NCBI RefSeq assembly: GCF_000949385.2
Contig: NZ_JYKO02000001.1
Span: 2,504,620 to 2,568,619, forward strand
DNA from: Pseudomonas sp. LFM046
GTDB taxonomy: Bacteria > Pseudomonadota > Gammaproteobacteria > Pseudomonadales > Pseudomonadaceae
Reading direction: 5' to 3'
Length of the DNA stretch: 64,000 bases
In this document: positions 36,131 through 44,240 of the stretch, one piece after another
Layout of the letters: every line of letters begins with the position of its first letter
Position numbering within the stretch: position 1 is the stretch's first letter
Notes under the pieces: model-generated
Seen by the model: the letters and a program-made list of their open reading frames with translations, nothing else
What the model was told of the DNA's origin: nothing
Databases searched by the model: none
Position numbers and translations under genes: made by a program

Positions 36131-36757
36131 ATGAGTACTCGAAGAACGATGCTGGCTGGACTGGGCGGTGCGGCTGCGTTGCTGGCCGGCTGGGCGGCGA
36201 CCCTCAGGAGCGCCGATCTGGGCAAGGTTGCTCCGGAGCGAGGCGCGGGGGCGATCCCGTTCCCCAATGTCACGCTCTATACCCACGAAGGCCGCAAGGT
36301 GAGGTTTTACGACGACTTGATTCGCGGCAAGGTCGTCACCTTCAACATGATGTACACCCAATGCGCTGGCAAATGTCCAACGATGACGGCGAACCTGCGT
36401 CAGGTTCAGCAGCTGCTGGGAGACAGGGCAGGGCGGAGCGTGTTCATGCACTCCATTACCTTGCAGCCGCTCCTGGATACGCCGGATGTGCTCAAGGCCT
36501 ATGTCGACAAGTACCACATAGGTCCGGGGTGGCAATTTCTGACGGGTGATCCGGATGACATTGAAGCCATTCGCTTCAGTCTGGGTTTCTACGACATCAA
36601 TCCGGAAATCGATCGCAACCTGACCACTCACACCGGCGTGGTCCGCATGGGTGACGACAACTTCCAGCGCTGGACCATGGCGCCGGCGTTGACCGGGCCG
36701 CAGCACATTCTGTCCACCCTTGATCATGTTGACAGACAATGGCGTGGATCGGTCTGA
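36131..36757 (+). CDS. SCO1/SenC-family copper chaperone
   Basis: The 208-residue protein begins MSTRRTMLAGLGGAAALLAGW, a signal or membrane anchor with twin arginines. A thioredoxin-like domain follows, with the SCO copper ligands C78-x3-C82 (TQCAGKCP) and H167 (TTHTGVV). SCO proteins deliver copper to oxidases such as cytochrome oxidase. Here it is in one operon with the multicopper oxidase, so delivery to that enzyme is the natural inference. The ATG follows a GGGAGGATT ribosome site; an earlier frame start is unlikely. Confidence 0.9.
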   Translation: MSTRRTMLAGLGGAAALLAGWAATLRSADLGKVAPERGAGAIPFPNVTLYTHEGRKVRFYDDLIRGKVVTFNMMYTQCAGKCPTMTANLRQVQQLLGDRAGRSVFMHSITLQPLLDTPDVLKAYVDKYHIGPGWQFLTGDPDDIEAIRFSLGFYDINPEIDRNLTTHTGVVRMGDDNFQRWTMAPALTGPQHILSTLDHVDRQWRGSV

Positions 36758-36768
36758 CAGCCCCCCCG

Positions 36769-36806
36769 AAGGGTGTCTCTGTATCAAAACAGAGACACCC
36801 TTGACC
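36769..36806 (+). terminator. Strong hairpin ending the oxidase operon
   Basis: Thirteen-base arms AAGGGTGTCTCTG and CAGAGACACCCTT close an 8-base loop (36782-36789), starting 12 bp past the stop. The T-run is short, but stem strength suggests termination. Confidence 0.75.
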
Positions 36807-37053
36807 CTCTGATACCTGGCTTGCCAGGCGACACTTCAGCCGATTGGCGCAACTGGCTGTAAACTACGCGCTTTGGAAATCCGCTCGCGTCCGATTTTCA
36901 TCCCTGTTGAACATTCCTGGGTGATAAATTGGCGCTTGTTATCTGACGTTCACTGCATCTGGCGCTAGGTCATTCTCGGGTCATTTGCTAATGTGGACTT
37001 CATTCGAACAAGCTTGCTGCCATGGCAGCGCGCGATGCACTGAGAGGTGTCGC

Positions 37054-37698
37054 TTGATTAGGGTGCTGGTGGTCGACGACCACGATCTGGTAAGAACGGG
37101 GATCACCCGCATGCTGGCCGATGTGGACGGCTTGCAGGTGGTGGGGCAGGCTGACAGCGGCGAGGAAGCCCTGAAAAAGGCGCGGGAACTCAAGCCTGAT
37201 GTAGTCCTGATGGACGTCAAGATGCCGGGTATTGGCGGCCTGGAAGCCACCCGCAAACTCCTGCGCAGCCATACCGATCTCAAGGTAGTTGCGGTGACTG
37301 CCTGCGAAGAGGATCCGTTTCCGACGCGACTGTTGCAGGCCGGTGCGGCAGGTTATCTGACCAAGGGGGCGGGGCTGGAGGAAATGATCCAGGCGATTCG
37401 CCAGGTCTTCGCCGGTCAGCGCTTCATCAGCCCGCAGATCGCCCAGCAACTGGCGCTCAAATCGTTCCAGCCGCAGGCTTCCGGTTCGCCTTTCGATCTG
37501 TTGTCCGAGCGTGAAATCCAGATCGCTCTGATGATCGCCAACTGCCAGAAAGTGCAGAGCATTTCCGACAAGCTCTGCCTGTCGCCGAAGACGGTAAACA
37601 CCTACCGGTACCGGATCTTCGACAAGCTTTCCATTTCCAGCGACGTTGAACTGGCGTTGCTGGCAGTCCGACACGGCATGGTAGACGCCGTCAGCTAA
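37054..37698 (+). CDS. gacA: Response regulator GacA (NarL/FixJ family)
   Basis: The 214-residue protein is read from a TTG: product [25 protein letters not shown] after the start. A GAGAGGTG ribosome site is correctly spaced, and the length equals GacA of other pseudomonads. The receiver aspartate is in [10 protein letters not shown] near residue 54. The LuxR-type HTH is [12 protein letters not shown]...[13 protein letters not shown]. With the sensor GacS it activates RsmY/RsmZ small RNAs that titrate RsmA, controlling secondary metabolism and biofilm. It sits directly before uvrC, as in all pseudomonads I know. Confidence 0.95.
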   Translation: MIRVLVVDDHDLVRTGITRMLADVDGLQVVGQADSGEEALKKARELKPDVVLMDVKMPGIGGLEATRKLLRSHTDLKVVAVTACEEDPFPTRLLQAGAAGYLTKGAGLEEMIQAIRQVFAGQRFISPQIAQQLALKSFQPQASGSPFDLLSEREIQIALMIANCQKVQSISDKLCLSPKTVNTYRYRIFDKLSISSDVELALLAVRHGMVDAVS

Positions 37699-37699
37699 G

Positions 37700-39523
37700 A
37701 TGTCCGACTCCTTCGACGCAAGTGCTTTCCTTGCCGCCTGCAGCGGTCGTCCGGGTGTTTACCGGATGCTCGATGCAAGCGGCAAGCTGCTTTATGTGGG
37801 CAAGGCGAAGAACCTGAAGAAGCGCCTTGCCAGCTATTTCCGCAAGACAGGCCTGGCGCCGAAGACCGCCGCGCTGGTGGCGCGAATCGCTCAGGTCGAG
37901 ACCACCATCACCGCCAACGAGACCGAAGCCCTGCTTCTCGAGCAGACGCTGATCAAGGAATGGCGGCCGCCCTACAACATCCTGCTGCGGGACGATAAGT
38001 CCTATCCGTACGTGCATCTCAGTGACGGCGATTTCCCGCGCCTGAGCATCCACCGTGGGGCGAAAAAGCAGAAGGGGCGTTACTTCGGGCCTTACCCCAG
38101 TGCCGGGGCGATTCGCGAAAGCCTCAATCTGCTGCAGAAGGCTTTCCTGGTCCGCCAGTGCGAGGACAGCTACTACAAGAACCGCACCCGACCCTGCCTG
38201 CAATACCAGATCAAGCGCTGCAAAGGCCCGTGTGTGGGACTGGTGGACCCGACCGAGTACGCCGAGGACGTGCGTCATTCGGTGATGTTCCTGGAAGGGC
38301 GCAGCAATGCGCTGAGCCAGGAACTCTCCACCGGGATGGAAGAAGCGGCGCAACGGCTGGATTTCGAGCGGGCGGCCGAACTTCGTGATCAAATCGCCAT
38401 CCTGCGCCGGGTCCAGGATCAGCAGAGCATGGAAGGCGGCACGGGCGACATTGATGTCGTCGCAGCCATCGCTACGCCGGGCGGTGCATGCGTCCATCTG
38501 ATCAGCGTGCGCGGCGGCCGAGTGCTGGGCAGCAAGAATTTCTTCCCGCAGGTGGGGATAGAGGAAGAGGCGGGCGAAGTCCTGGTGGCCTTCATTGGTC
38601 AGTACTACCTGGGCAACCAGGAGCGGGATCTGCCCAGCGAGTTGATCGTCAACACCCTCCATGAAGATTTCCCCACCCTGATCTCGGCGCTGGCCGAACT
38701 GCGTGGCCGCGAACTGGATATCAGCCACAGGGTGCGGGGCACTCGCGCGCGCTGGCAGCAACTGGCCGTTACCAATGCCGAGCAGGCCCTGGCGGCGCGC
38801 TTGGCCAACCGGCAGCACACCGCGGCGCGCTTCGAGGCCCTGGCTGAAGCGTTGGGTCTCGACGAAGCACCTCAGCGCCTGGAGTGCTACGACATCAGTC
38901 ATTCCAGCGGTGAGGCCACCGTTGCTTCCTGCGTGGTATTCGGCCCTGAAGGTCCGCTGAAGTCGGACTACCGCCGCTACAACATCGAAGGCGTTACTGC
39001 CGGCGACGACTATGCGGCCATGCACCAGGCGCTGTCCCGCAGGTTCAGCAAGCTGAAGGACGGAGAGGGCAAGCTTCCGGACGTGCTGCTGGTAGACGGC
39101 GGCAAGGGCCAACTGGCCATGGCGCAGGAAGTGCTGCAGGAACTGGCGGTGCCGGAGCTCATCCTGCTGGGCGTCGCCAAGGGGGTTACCCGCAAGCCGG
39201 GTTTCGAGACGCTTTACCTGAACGACGCCGCGCACGAATTCACCCTGCCGGCGGACTCGCCTGCGCTGCACCTGATCCAGCAGATCCGCGACGAGGCTCA
39301 CCGCTTTGCGATCACCGGGCACCGGGCGCGACGCGGCAAGGCCAGGCGCACATCCAGCCTGGAAGACGTGGCCGGGGTAGGGCCGAAGCGTCGCCGCGAG
39401 CTGCTCAAGCACTTCGGTGGGCTGCAGGAACTGAACCGCGCCAGCATCGAGGAAATCGCCAAGGCGCCTGGTATCAGCAAAAAGCTTGCTGAGTCGATTT
39501 ATGCGGCCTTGCACAGCGAGTAG
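37700..39523 (+). CDS. uvrC: Excinuclease ABC subunit C
   Basis: The 607-residue nuclease has the GIY-YIG domain ([29 protein letters not shown]), a UVR motif near [17 protein letters not shown], and an RNase-H-like C-terminal nuclease with [16 protein letters not shown]. Tandem HhH motifs ([31 protein letters not shown]) close it. It makes both incisions in nucleotide excision repair. It starts 1 base after the gacA stop, so the two are cotranscribed. Confidence 0.97.
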   Translation: MSDSFDASAFLAACSGRPGVYRMLDASGKLLYVGKAKNLKKRLASYFRKTGLAPKTAALVARIAQVETTITANETEALLLEQTLIKEWRPPYNILLRDDKSYPYVHLSDGDFPRLSIHRGAKKQKGRYFGPYPSAGAIRESLNLLQKAFLVRQCEDSYYKNRTRPCLQYQIKRCKGPCVGLVDPTEYAEDVRHSVMFLEGRSNALSQELSTGMEEAAQRLDFERAAELRDQIAILRRVQDQQSMEGGTGDIDVVAAIATPGGACVHLISVRGGRVLGSKNFFPQVGIEEEAGEVLVAFIGQYYLGNQERDLPSELIVNTLHEDFPTLISALAELRGRELDISHRVRGTRARWQQLAVTNAEQALAARLANRQHTAARFEALAEALGLDEAPQRLECYDISHSSGEATVASCVVFGPEGPLKSDYRRYNIEGVTAGDDYAAMHQALSRRFSKLKDGEGKLPDVLLVDGGKGQLAMAQEVLQELAVPELILLGVAKGVTRKPGFETLYLNDAAHEFTLPADSPALHLIQQIRDEAHRFAITGHRARRGKARRTSSLEDVAGVGPKRRRELLKHFGGLQELNRASIEEIAKAPGISKKLAESIYAALHSE

Positions 39524-39555
39524 AATGCGGCCTTCCTTCAGAACCAGCCGTAACG

Positions 39556-40116
39556 ATGAATATTCCTAACCTGCTCACCGTTCTGCGCGTACTGCTCATC
39601 CCTGTCTTCATCCTGCTGTTCTATCTGCCGTTCTCCTGGAGCTATCTGGCAGCCAGTGCAGTCTTCGCTATCGCGGCGGTCACCGACTGGTTCGATGGCT
39701 ACCTGGCTCGCCGCTGGCAGCAGAGCACACCCTTTGGCGCTTTCCTCGACCCGGTCGCAGACAAGCTGATGGTGGCGGTGGCGCTGGTACTGCTGGTGGA
39801 AGAGCACCACAACCTCTGGCTGACCCTGCCGGCCGCCACCATTATCGGGCGCGAGATCGTGGTCTCGGCCCTGCGCGAATGGATGGCTGAACTCGGTGCC
39901 CGTGCCCACGTTGCGGTGTCGAACCTCGGGAAATGGAAAACCGCTGCGCAGATGCTGGCGCTGGTCATCCTGCTGGCAAACCCGCCGCTGCTTAACTTCT
40001 GGGTGGCAATCGGATATTTCCTGCTGATCCTGGCAGCAGCCCTGACCCTCTGGTCGATGCTGCATTACCTGCTGGCCGCGTTGCCGCACCTCAGCACTGA
40101 CCCGAAGGAAAAATAA
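39556..40116 (+). CDS. pgsA: CDP-diacylglycerol-glycerol-3-phosphate 3-phosphatidyltransferase
   Basis: The 186-residue membrane protein has the CDP-alcohol phosphotransferase motif [27 protein letters not shown] (D-G-x2-A-R-x8-G-x3-D-x3-D) within four or more helices. It makes phosphatidylglycerophosphate for phosphatidylglycerol and cardiolipin. It follows uvrC by 32 bp and is followed by the tRNA cluster. Confidence 0.95.
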   Translation: MNIPNLLTVLRVLLIPVFILLFYLPFSWSYLAASAVFAIAAVTDWFDGYLARRWQQSTPFGAFLDPVADKLMVAVALVLLVEEHHNLWLTLPAATIIGREIVVSALREWMAELGARAHVAVSNLGKWKTAAQMLALVILLANPPLLNFWVAIGYFLLILAAALTLWSMLHYLLAALPHLSTDPKEK

Positions 40117-40186
40117 AAGTTTTTTTGAATCAAGGGGTTGACGGCAGTTCATGAATCTATAGAATGGCGCCCGTCAACACGACAAA

Positions 40187-40262
<76 letters not shown>

Positions 40263-40271
40263 GTTTCACGC

Positions 40272-40298
40272 GATGACGCCGCCGAAAGCGGCGTCATC
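40272..40298 (+). other. Hairpin between tRNA-Gly and tRNA-Cys
   Basis: GATGACGCCGC and GCGGCGTCATC form an 11-bp stem with a 5-base loop in the tRNA spacer. It is without a T-run, so probably a processing signal or an ordinary spacer structure. Confidence 0.6.
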
Positions 40299-40303
40299 GT
40301 TTA

Positions 40304-40377
40304 GGCCGGATGGCAGAGTGGTCATGCAGCGGATTGCAAATCCGTGTACGCCGGTTCGATTCCGACTTCGGCCTCCA
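40304..40377 (+). tRNA. tRNA-Cys (anticodon GCA)
   Basis: 74 bases from GGCCGGATGGC to TCCA. The anticodon loop TTGCAAA lies between GCGGA and TCCGT. The T arm is CGCCGGTTCGATTCCGAC-like. Its 3' half plus the following terminator is repeated at 41563-41645, which marks it as an integration target. Confidence 0.97.
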
Positions 40378-40423
40378 TCTAAAAAGCCCCGTAGATCAAA
40401 AGTCTACGGGGCTTTTTTCATGC
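40339..40423. repeat. att-like direct repeat, copy at tRNA-Cys
   Basis: This copy spans the tRNA-Cys anticodon-arm 3' side through its terminator. It aligns over about 85 bases with 41563-41645, at roughly 80 percent identity with two one-base gaps. Shared blocks include CCGGTTCGATTCC and CTACGGGGCTTTTTTCAT. It is the copy that keeps a functional tRNA. Confidence 0.85.
40382..40418 (+). terminator. Terminator of the tRNA Gly-Cys transcript
   Basis: AAAAGCCCCGTAGA pairs with TCTACGGGGCTTTT around a 7-base loop, followed by further T. It is part of the direct repeat with 41563-41645. Confidence 0.92.
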
Positions 40424-40475
40424 CTTGCGAAAGTTCGTAGCACGGATGGTTTTGGGACGCGTCCCATAACGTCCG

Positions 40476-40574
40476 TCACTTCGACGGCTTCGCAACGGCA
40501 CCGGCACGGCGGTAAACGCGCTCCGTGATTCCTTCCTTGCTATGGCCCAGCAGCCAGCTGGCATCGTCTTCCTT
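40476..40574 (-). pseudogene. C-terminal fragment of a tyrosine recombinase (integrase)
   Basis: The last 32 codons of a phage-type integrase are open between an upstream TGA (40575-40577) and its own stop TGA (40476-40478). They read KEDDASWLLGHSKE, then GITERVYRRAGAVAKPSK. The LGHS block and the active-site tyrosine (ERVYRR) are typical of the family's C terminus; the catalytic Arg/Lys part is missing. It points toward the tRNA-Cys end, as integrase genes usually lie next to their att site. Too short for an ordinary ORF search. Confidence 0.8.
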
Positions 40575-40666
40575 TCATCGGAGCATTAGAGCACCGCGTC
40601 GCAAGGCGCTGTCGCATCTTTTGGGTTCCTTGATTTGCGGCGTGGCGCCGTATTGCGGAGGTTTCG

Positions 40667-40882
40667 ATGGCACGCGATAAAGAGTTTGCTTTGAAGCAGG
40701 CATTGGTGGCGGTGCTGGCTGCTGCGAGGGAGCTAGGTGTGGGCGACCAGATAGTGGCTAAGGCAACTGCTGGTCTGGTCAGCGACAACCCCAGATACCG
40801 TTGGCTCCAGCAATCGCATATCAAGTCGCCGGTCTCAGAGATCGAGCAAACGGCAGGGTGGATCGAGCGACAAGCCAGTTAA
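40667..40882 (+). CDS. Small hypothetical protein inside the element remnant
   Basis: The 71-residue frame MARDKEFALKQALVAVLAAARELGVGDQIVAKATAGLVSDNPRYRWLQQSH... has a GCGGAGG ribosome site 6 bp upstream. It is helical and soluble, without a known motif to me. Together with the integrase fragment it is likely cargo of the old island. Confidence 0.6.
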   Translation: MARDKEFALKQALVAVLAAARELGVGDQIVAKATAGLVSDNPRYRWLQQSHIKSPVSEIEQTAGWIERQAS

Positions 40883-41183
40883 GTGTTCTGATCGAGTGGT
40901 GCTTTCTCCAGATTGAGTGATGCCGTGTCGCTTGTCCGGCCGGCGAATGGTGCGTGTGATTGTTGAGCTCGCCCTCCAGGCCATGGGGGCGGCCAATGCC
41001 AGACGCCGGCCGTGACAGGCGAGCACGTCCCCGTAGTCGATCAACTACAGGCACCTGGCTGAAATCGCCACAGCAGGTGGCTGTGAACGACGATATTTGG
41101 CCCTGCCCGGATTCAATACATTGACCCCCTCATGGAGTTGATCCATGGGCGTTAACCATTCAGTCGAACGTTAGGGGCACCGT
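40883..41183. other. Non-coding stretch within the element remnant
   Basis: About 300 bases with no supported gene. A minus-strand frame at 40835-41044 is present, but no start signal or family was recognised. It may be further transposon or island debris. Confidence 0.4.
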
Positions 41184-41453
41184 ATGAATCTCTCGAATCT
41201 GCGAACTGAGTCGGTCTACCAGACTTGGGACTTACTGGTTGGATTATCCCGTGACACCAATCTGCCACATGATGTCCGGCGGGGAGCGAATTGGTTGCTG
41301 AGGCACTATTCATTCTCCCAGAAGGTCCACCGAAGCTCTCCGGTCTTACCTGACACGCAGGATGAGGGGGTAGTGCAACGCGAACAGCGCGCCGATCGGT
41401 CGACCGACTCAATGCCGCTCATGCGCCTGCCGGTGGGTCGCAGGCATCGGTAG
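41184..41453 (+). CDS. BPSL0761-like small protein
   Basis: The 89-residue frame starts MNLSNLRTESVYQTWDLLVGLSRDTNLPHDVRRGANWLLRHYS. This is the pattern of the BPSL0761 family of small proteins, often found on islands: TR.V..T...L..LS.DT.LP..VRR.A..LLRHYP. The region after residue 45 (RSSPVLPDTQDEGVVQREQRADRS) looks unlike the family and may be a shifted tail. A GGGGCACC ribosome-like site precedes it. Function unknown. Confidence 0.55.
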   Translation: MNLSNLRTESVYQTWDLLVGLSRDTNLPHDVRRGANWLLRHYSFSQKVHRSSPVLPDTQDEGVVQREQRADRSTDSMPLMRLPVGRRHR

Positions 41454-41562
41454 ACCGCCTTGCCTGAGCAGGGTTGCGCAAGAAGCAATGGGTTGGCTTC
41501 ACATTGCGAAAACGATTGTTTCGTAAGGTGGTTATTGGAAATGTTTTAGTAATCGGGCTACG

Positions 41563-41645
41563 AATCTGCGTACACCGGTTCGATTCCCGCTCCGTATTCC
41601 ATCAAAAAGCCCCTGGATCAAACATCTACGGGGCTTTTTTCATGC
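41563..41645. repeat. att-like direct repeat, distal degenerate copy
   Basis: It resembles the 3' part of tRNA-Cys (AATCTGCGTACACCGGTTCG...) followed by a copy of its terminator (CTACGGGGCTTTTTTCAT). No working tRNA can form, since the 5' half is not there. This is the probable far attachment site of the integrated element; it could also be termination for transcripts crossing the remnant. Confidence 0.8.
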
Positions 41646-41777
41646 GTTCTTGATCGGTACGGCAGGTCGACCAGGGGTGAAGTCAGTGGTGAGACTGGCT
41701 GGCGATCCACGCCTAAGTGATTGATTCGGAATTTTATTTGGGCTTAAATCAGCGCCCTGCATCAGTACCCCCTCCTG

Positions 41778-41862
41778 CCCGGATGGCGAAATCGGTATAC
41801 GCAGAGCACTTAAAATGCTTCGCCCTTTGGGCTTGCGGGTTCGAGTCCCGCTCCGGGCACCA
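41778..41862 (+). tRNA. tRNA-Leu (anticodon UAA)
   Basis: 85-base class II tRNA from GCCCGGATGGC to encoded CCA. The anticodon loop CTTAAAA lies between GAGCA and TGCTT. Variable arm and T arm GCGGGTTCGAGTCCCGC are intact. It would adjoin tRNA-Cys if the element remnant were removed. Confidence 0.97.
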
Positions 41863-42445
41863 TTGAAATCAATGCCTTGCGCACCTTTCTTCAAGTTATT
41901 TCCCGTCAGCATTGACGGGCTTTTCGCGTTCAGTTCCTGCCCGCAGCGGGGCCGGAAGAAAACGATCTAATAACTCGCAGCCAGCATCCAGAGCCTTTGC
42001 TACCCTGAATTTCAGTAGGTGGATACGCAGACTGATGCGCGAGGAGGGTAGTGAGAAGACGTGGGGCGCGTTCCCTGGGGTACACGGTTAGAAAGATCTC
42101 CCTACTGAGATCAAGCCCTTGCGCCGTGTGAAGCAGAAGAGATGACATGCTTCTGTCAGATGCCCGAAAAATCTTGCAAGCCGGAAACCAGCACCGGCCA
42201 CCTACTACGAATTCCAGGCCCGCCTCGTGCGGGCCTGTTCGTTTCACGCGGTGATAGGTGGGAAATCATTCCTTCCTATATCATCGGTGAACGCCCGGTC
42301 GTAGGAACATTCCGATACTGGTGTTGAACCTTACTTGCAGCTAAACGGACCAAGGCTGTAAGCATGGTGCACGTCCGCATCGAATCCGGAGTGCGAATCC
42401 GCGGGCACCCAAAGGCCTGAATGGATCAGGCGAGAGAGGAAACGA
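41863..42445. other. Intergenic region after tRNA-Leu
   Basis: About 580 bases. Besides the terminator at 41902 it holds a hairpin AGGCCCGC-ctcgt-GCGGGCCT at 42216-42236 followed by GTTCGTTTC. This looks like a second terminator of the kind that follows tRNA or small RNA genes. No gene on either strand is supported. Confidence 0.5.
41902..41924 (+). terminator. Terminator after tRNA-Leu
   Basis: CCCGTCA-gcat-TGACGGG followed by CTTTT, 40 bp past the tRNA. Confidence 0.88.
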
Positions 42446-42730
42446 ATGGAATCGAAAGAGCAGCAACTGGTGCGTTTGCTCAGCCTGACCACCCGCAGTC
42501 TCACTCATCTCACGGCAGCGATGAGTGAAATGTCCTTCGAGATGATGCGCAGTGAAGACCCCGCAGTGAAAACCGCAGGGCGGCGCATGATTGATCACCT
42601 GGCGTTCATTGGCGCTGGCCTCGACCAGCATTGGGAGGCGCTGGCGGCCTTCGGCGACATGCCCATTCCCTACGAAGTCGCCGAGGCTTTGGTCGAAATG
42701 GAGCTGAATGAACTTCCGCTGGAATCCTGA
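42446..42730 (+). CDS. Conserved hypothetical protein upstream of ugd
   Basis: The 94-residue frame MESKEQQLVRLLSLTTRSLTHLTAAMSEMSFEMMRSEDPAVKTAGRRMIDHLAFIGAGLDQHWEALAAFGDMPIPYEVAEALVEMELNELPLES is helical and soluble. It has a GAGAGAGGAAACGA ribosome site. P. aeruginosa carries a similar-sized hypothetical gene in the same place (from memory). No function known; its transcript may continue into ugd 100 bp downstream. Confidence 0.75.
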   Translation: MESKEQQLVRLLSLTTRSLTHLTAAMSEMSFEMMRSEDPAVKTAGRRMIDHLAFIGAGLDQHWEALAAFGDMPIPYEVAEALVEMELNELPLES

Positions 42731-42831
42731 AACCAGGCGCTCCCGGCGTTTCTCGTTACTGTCATTCCGTTGTCACGTCCCTGCCATCAGGCTTGGATGG
42801 AATCCGCCTATCACTGGCGGAGGTGCTTTCC

Positions 42832-44193
42832 ATGCGGATATGCGTGATTGGTGCGGGTTACGTGGGATTGGTGACGGCGACCTGCTTTGCCGAAATGGGT
42901 AACCAGGTGAGTTGCGTGGAGCGGGACCCCTTCCGTCTGTCGCGCTTGGCCCGAGGCCAGGTGCCCATCTACGAGCCCGGCCTTGAGCCCATGCTCCAGG
43001 CCCATCTCGCCAGCGGCCAGTTGAGCTTCACCTCACACATGGATGAAGGCGCCGACCAGGCTGACATCGTCTTTATCGCGGTCGGCACACCCAGCGGCGA
43101 GGACGGCTCGGCCGACCTGAGTCATGTGCTGGCGGTGGCCGAGGAACTCGGCGCCTGCCTCAAGCGGTCATGCCTGGTGGTGGACAAGTCCACGGTGCCG
43201 GTAGGGACGGCGGAGCGGGTGGCCCAGCACATCAACGCCGGCGTGACGGCGCGTGGCCTGGGATTCCAGGTCCACGTGGCGAGCAATCCGGAATTCCTCA
43301 AAGAAGGCTCGGCCATCGATGACTTCATGCGCCCGGACCGGGTCATCATCGGCTGCGACGACCCGGAAGCCACCGAACAACTCCGCCGCCTCTACGCGCC
43401 GTTCCTGCGCAACCACGAGCGGGTACTCGCCATGGGTGTGCGGGCTGCTGAATTCACCAAGTACGCCTCCAACGCTTTCCTCGCCACCAAGATTTCCTTC
43501 ATGAACGAGATGGCCAGCATCTGCGCGCGGCTGGGCGTGGATATCGAGGACGTGCGCCGCGGCGTCGGCAGCGACAAGCGCATCGGCACCCACTTCATCT
43601 ACGCCGGCTGCGGCTATGGCGGCTCCTGCTTCCCCAAGGACGTGCGGGCGCTGATCCGTGCCGCCGAGCAAGAGGGCATGGAGCCTGGCATCCTGCGCGC
43701 CGTGGAGGCACGCAACGCGCTGCAGAAGACCCTGCTGTTCCAGGCGCTGCGCGAGCACTTCAACGGTTTCCTGCAGGGCAGGGTGGTGGCGCTCTGGGGG
43801 CTGGCATTCAAGCCGGGCACCGACGACCTGCGCGAAGCGCCCAGCCTGGTACTGCTGGATGCACTGCTGCAAGCCGGCGCGCGCGTCCAGGCCCATGACC
43901 CGGCGGCCAATGCCGGTGTCGCTGCGCGCTACCCCAAGGCGGTGGAGTCCGGCCAGTTGCGCCTGATGGACTCGCCATACAGCGCAGCCGAAGGCGCTGA
44001 TGCTCTGGTGTTGGTCACTGAATGGAAGCAATTCCGCCAGCCGAACTTCGAGCGGATTCGCGGTCTTATGCGCATGCCCGTGATCTTTGATGGACGCAAC
44101 CTCTACGAGCCGGCGCAGCTGGCTAAAGCAGGGTTCCTGTATCGAGGCATAGGACGGCCCGCAAGCGGCCATTGTAAGGCGCGTGCCGCGTGA
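42832..44193 (+). CDS. ugd: UDP-glucose 6-dehydrogenase
   Basis: The 453-residue enzyme begins MRICVIGAGYVGLVTATCFAEMG, a Rossmann NAD motif. Its catalytic cysteine is C266 in YGGSCFPKD. It oxidises UDP-glucose twice to UDP-glucuronate, a precursor of exopolysaccharide and of aminoarabinose modification of lipid A. The ATG at 42832 follows GGAGGTGC, so the 13-codon upstream extension is rejected. It precedes galU, which makes its substrate. Confidence 0.96.
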   Translation: MRICVIGAGYVGLVTATCFAEMGNQVSCVERDPFRLSRLARGQVPIYEPGLEPMLQAHLASGQLSFTSHMDEGADQADIVFIAVGTPSGEDGSADLSHVLAVAEELGACLKRSCLVVDKSTVPVGTAERVAQHINAGVTARGLGFQVHVASNPEFLKEGSAIDDFMRPDRVIIGCDDPEATEQLRRLYAPFLRNHERVLAMGVRAAEFTKYASNAFLATKISFMNEMASICARLGVDIEDVRRGVGSDKRIGTHFIYAGCGYGGSCFPKDVRALIRAAEQEGMEPGILRAVEARNALQKTLLFQALREHFNGFLQGRVVALWGLAFKPGTDDLREAPSLVLLDALLQAGARVQAHDPAANAGVAARYPKAVESGQLRLMDSPYSAAEGADALVLVTEWKQFRQPNFERIRGLMRMPVIFDGRNLYEPAQLAKAGFLYRGIGRPASGHCKARAA

Positions 44194-44240
44194 TTAGACT
44201 GCGCGGCAATTCGCCATAACACCCACCCCAAAGGATCGAA

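Larger units (their letters stand above)
40378..41645. mobile_element. Remnant of a tRNA-Cys-integrated element
   Basis: The segment is bounded by tRNA-Cys and a degenerate copy of its 3' end plus terminator (41563-41645). Immediately inside the tRNA-side end is the C-terminal fragment of a tyrosine recombinase. Two small ORFs (40667-40882, 41184-41453) are the only cargo. This is the expected footprint of an integrative island or satellite that has lost nearly all its length. It is about 1.3 kb and no intact mobility gene remains. Confidence 0.75.

Noticed and set aside
34256-36787. Antisense 843-codon open frame across the oxidase and SCO genes
   Set aside because: It mirrors two genes with clear domains and copper ligands. 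GC-rich third positions leave the opposite strand open. It has no own start signal or recognisable protein.
40272-40298. Terminator between tRNA-Gly and tRNA-Cys
   Set aside because: A stem exists, but without a T-run, and the two tRNAs are likely one transcript.
40835-41044. Minus-strand frame in the element remnant as a transposase piece
   Set aside because: No recognisable motif or start signal. I could not assign it to an IS family.
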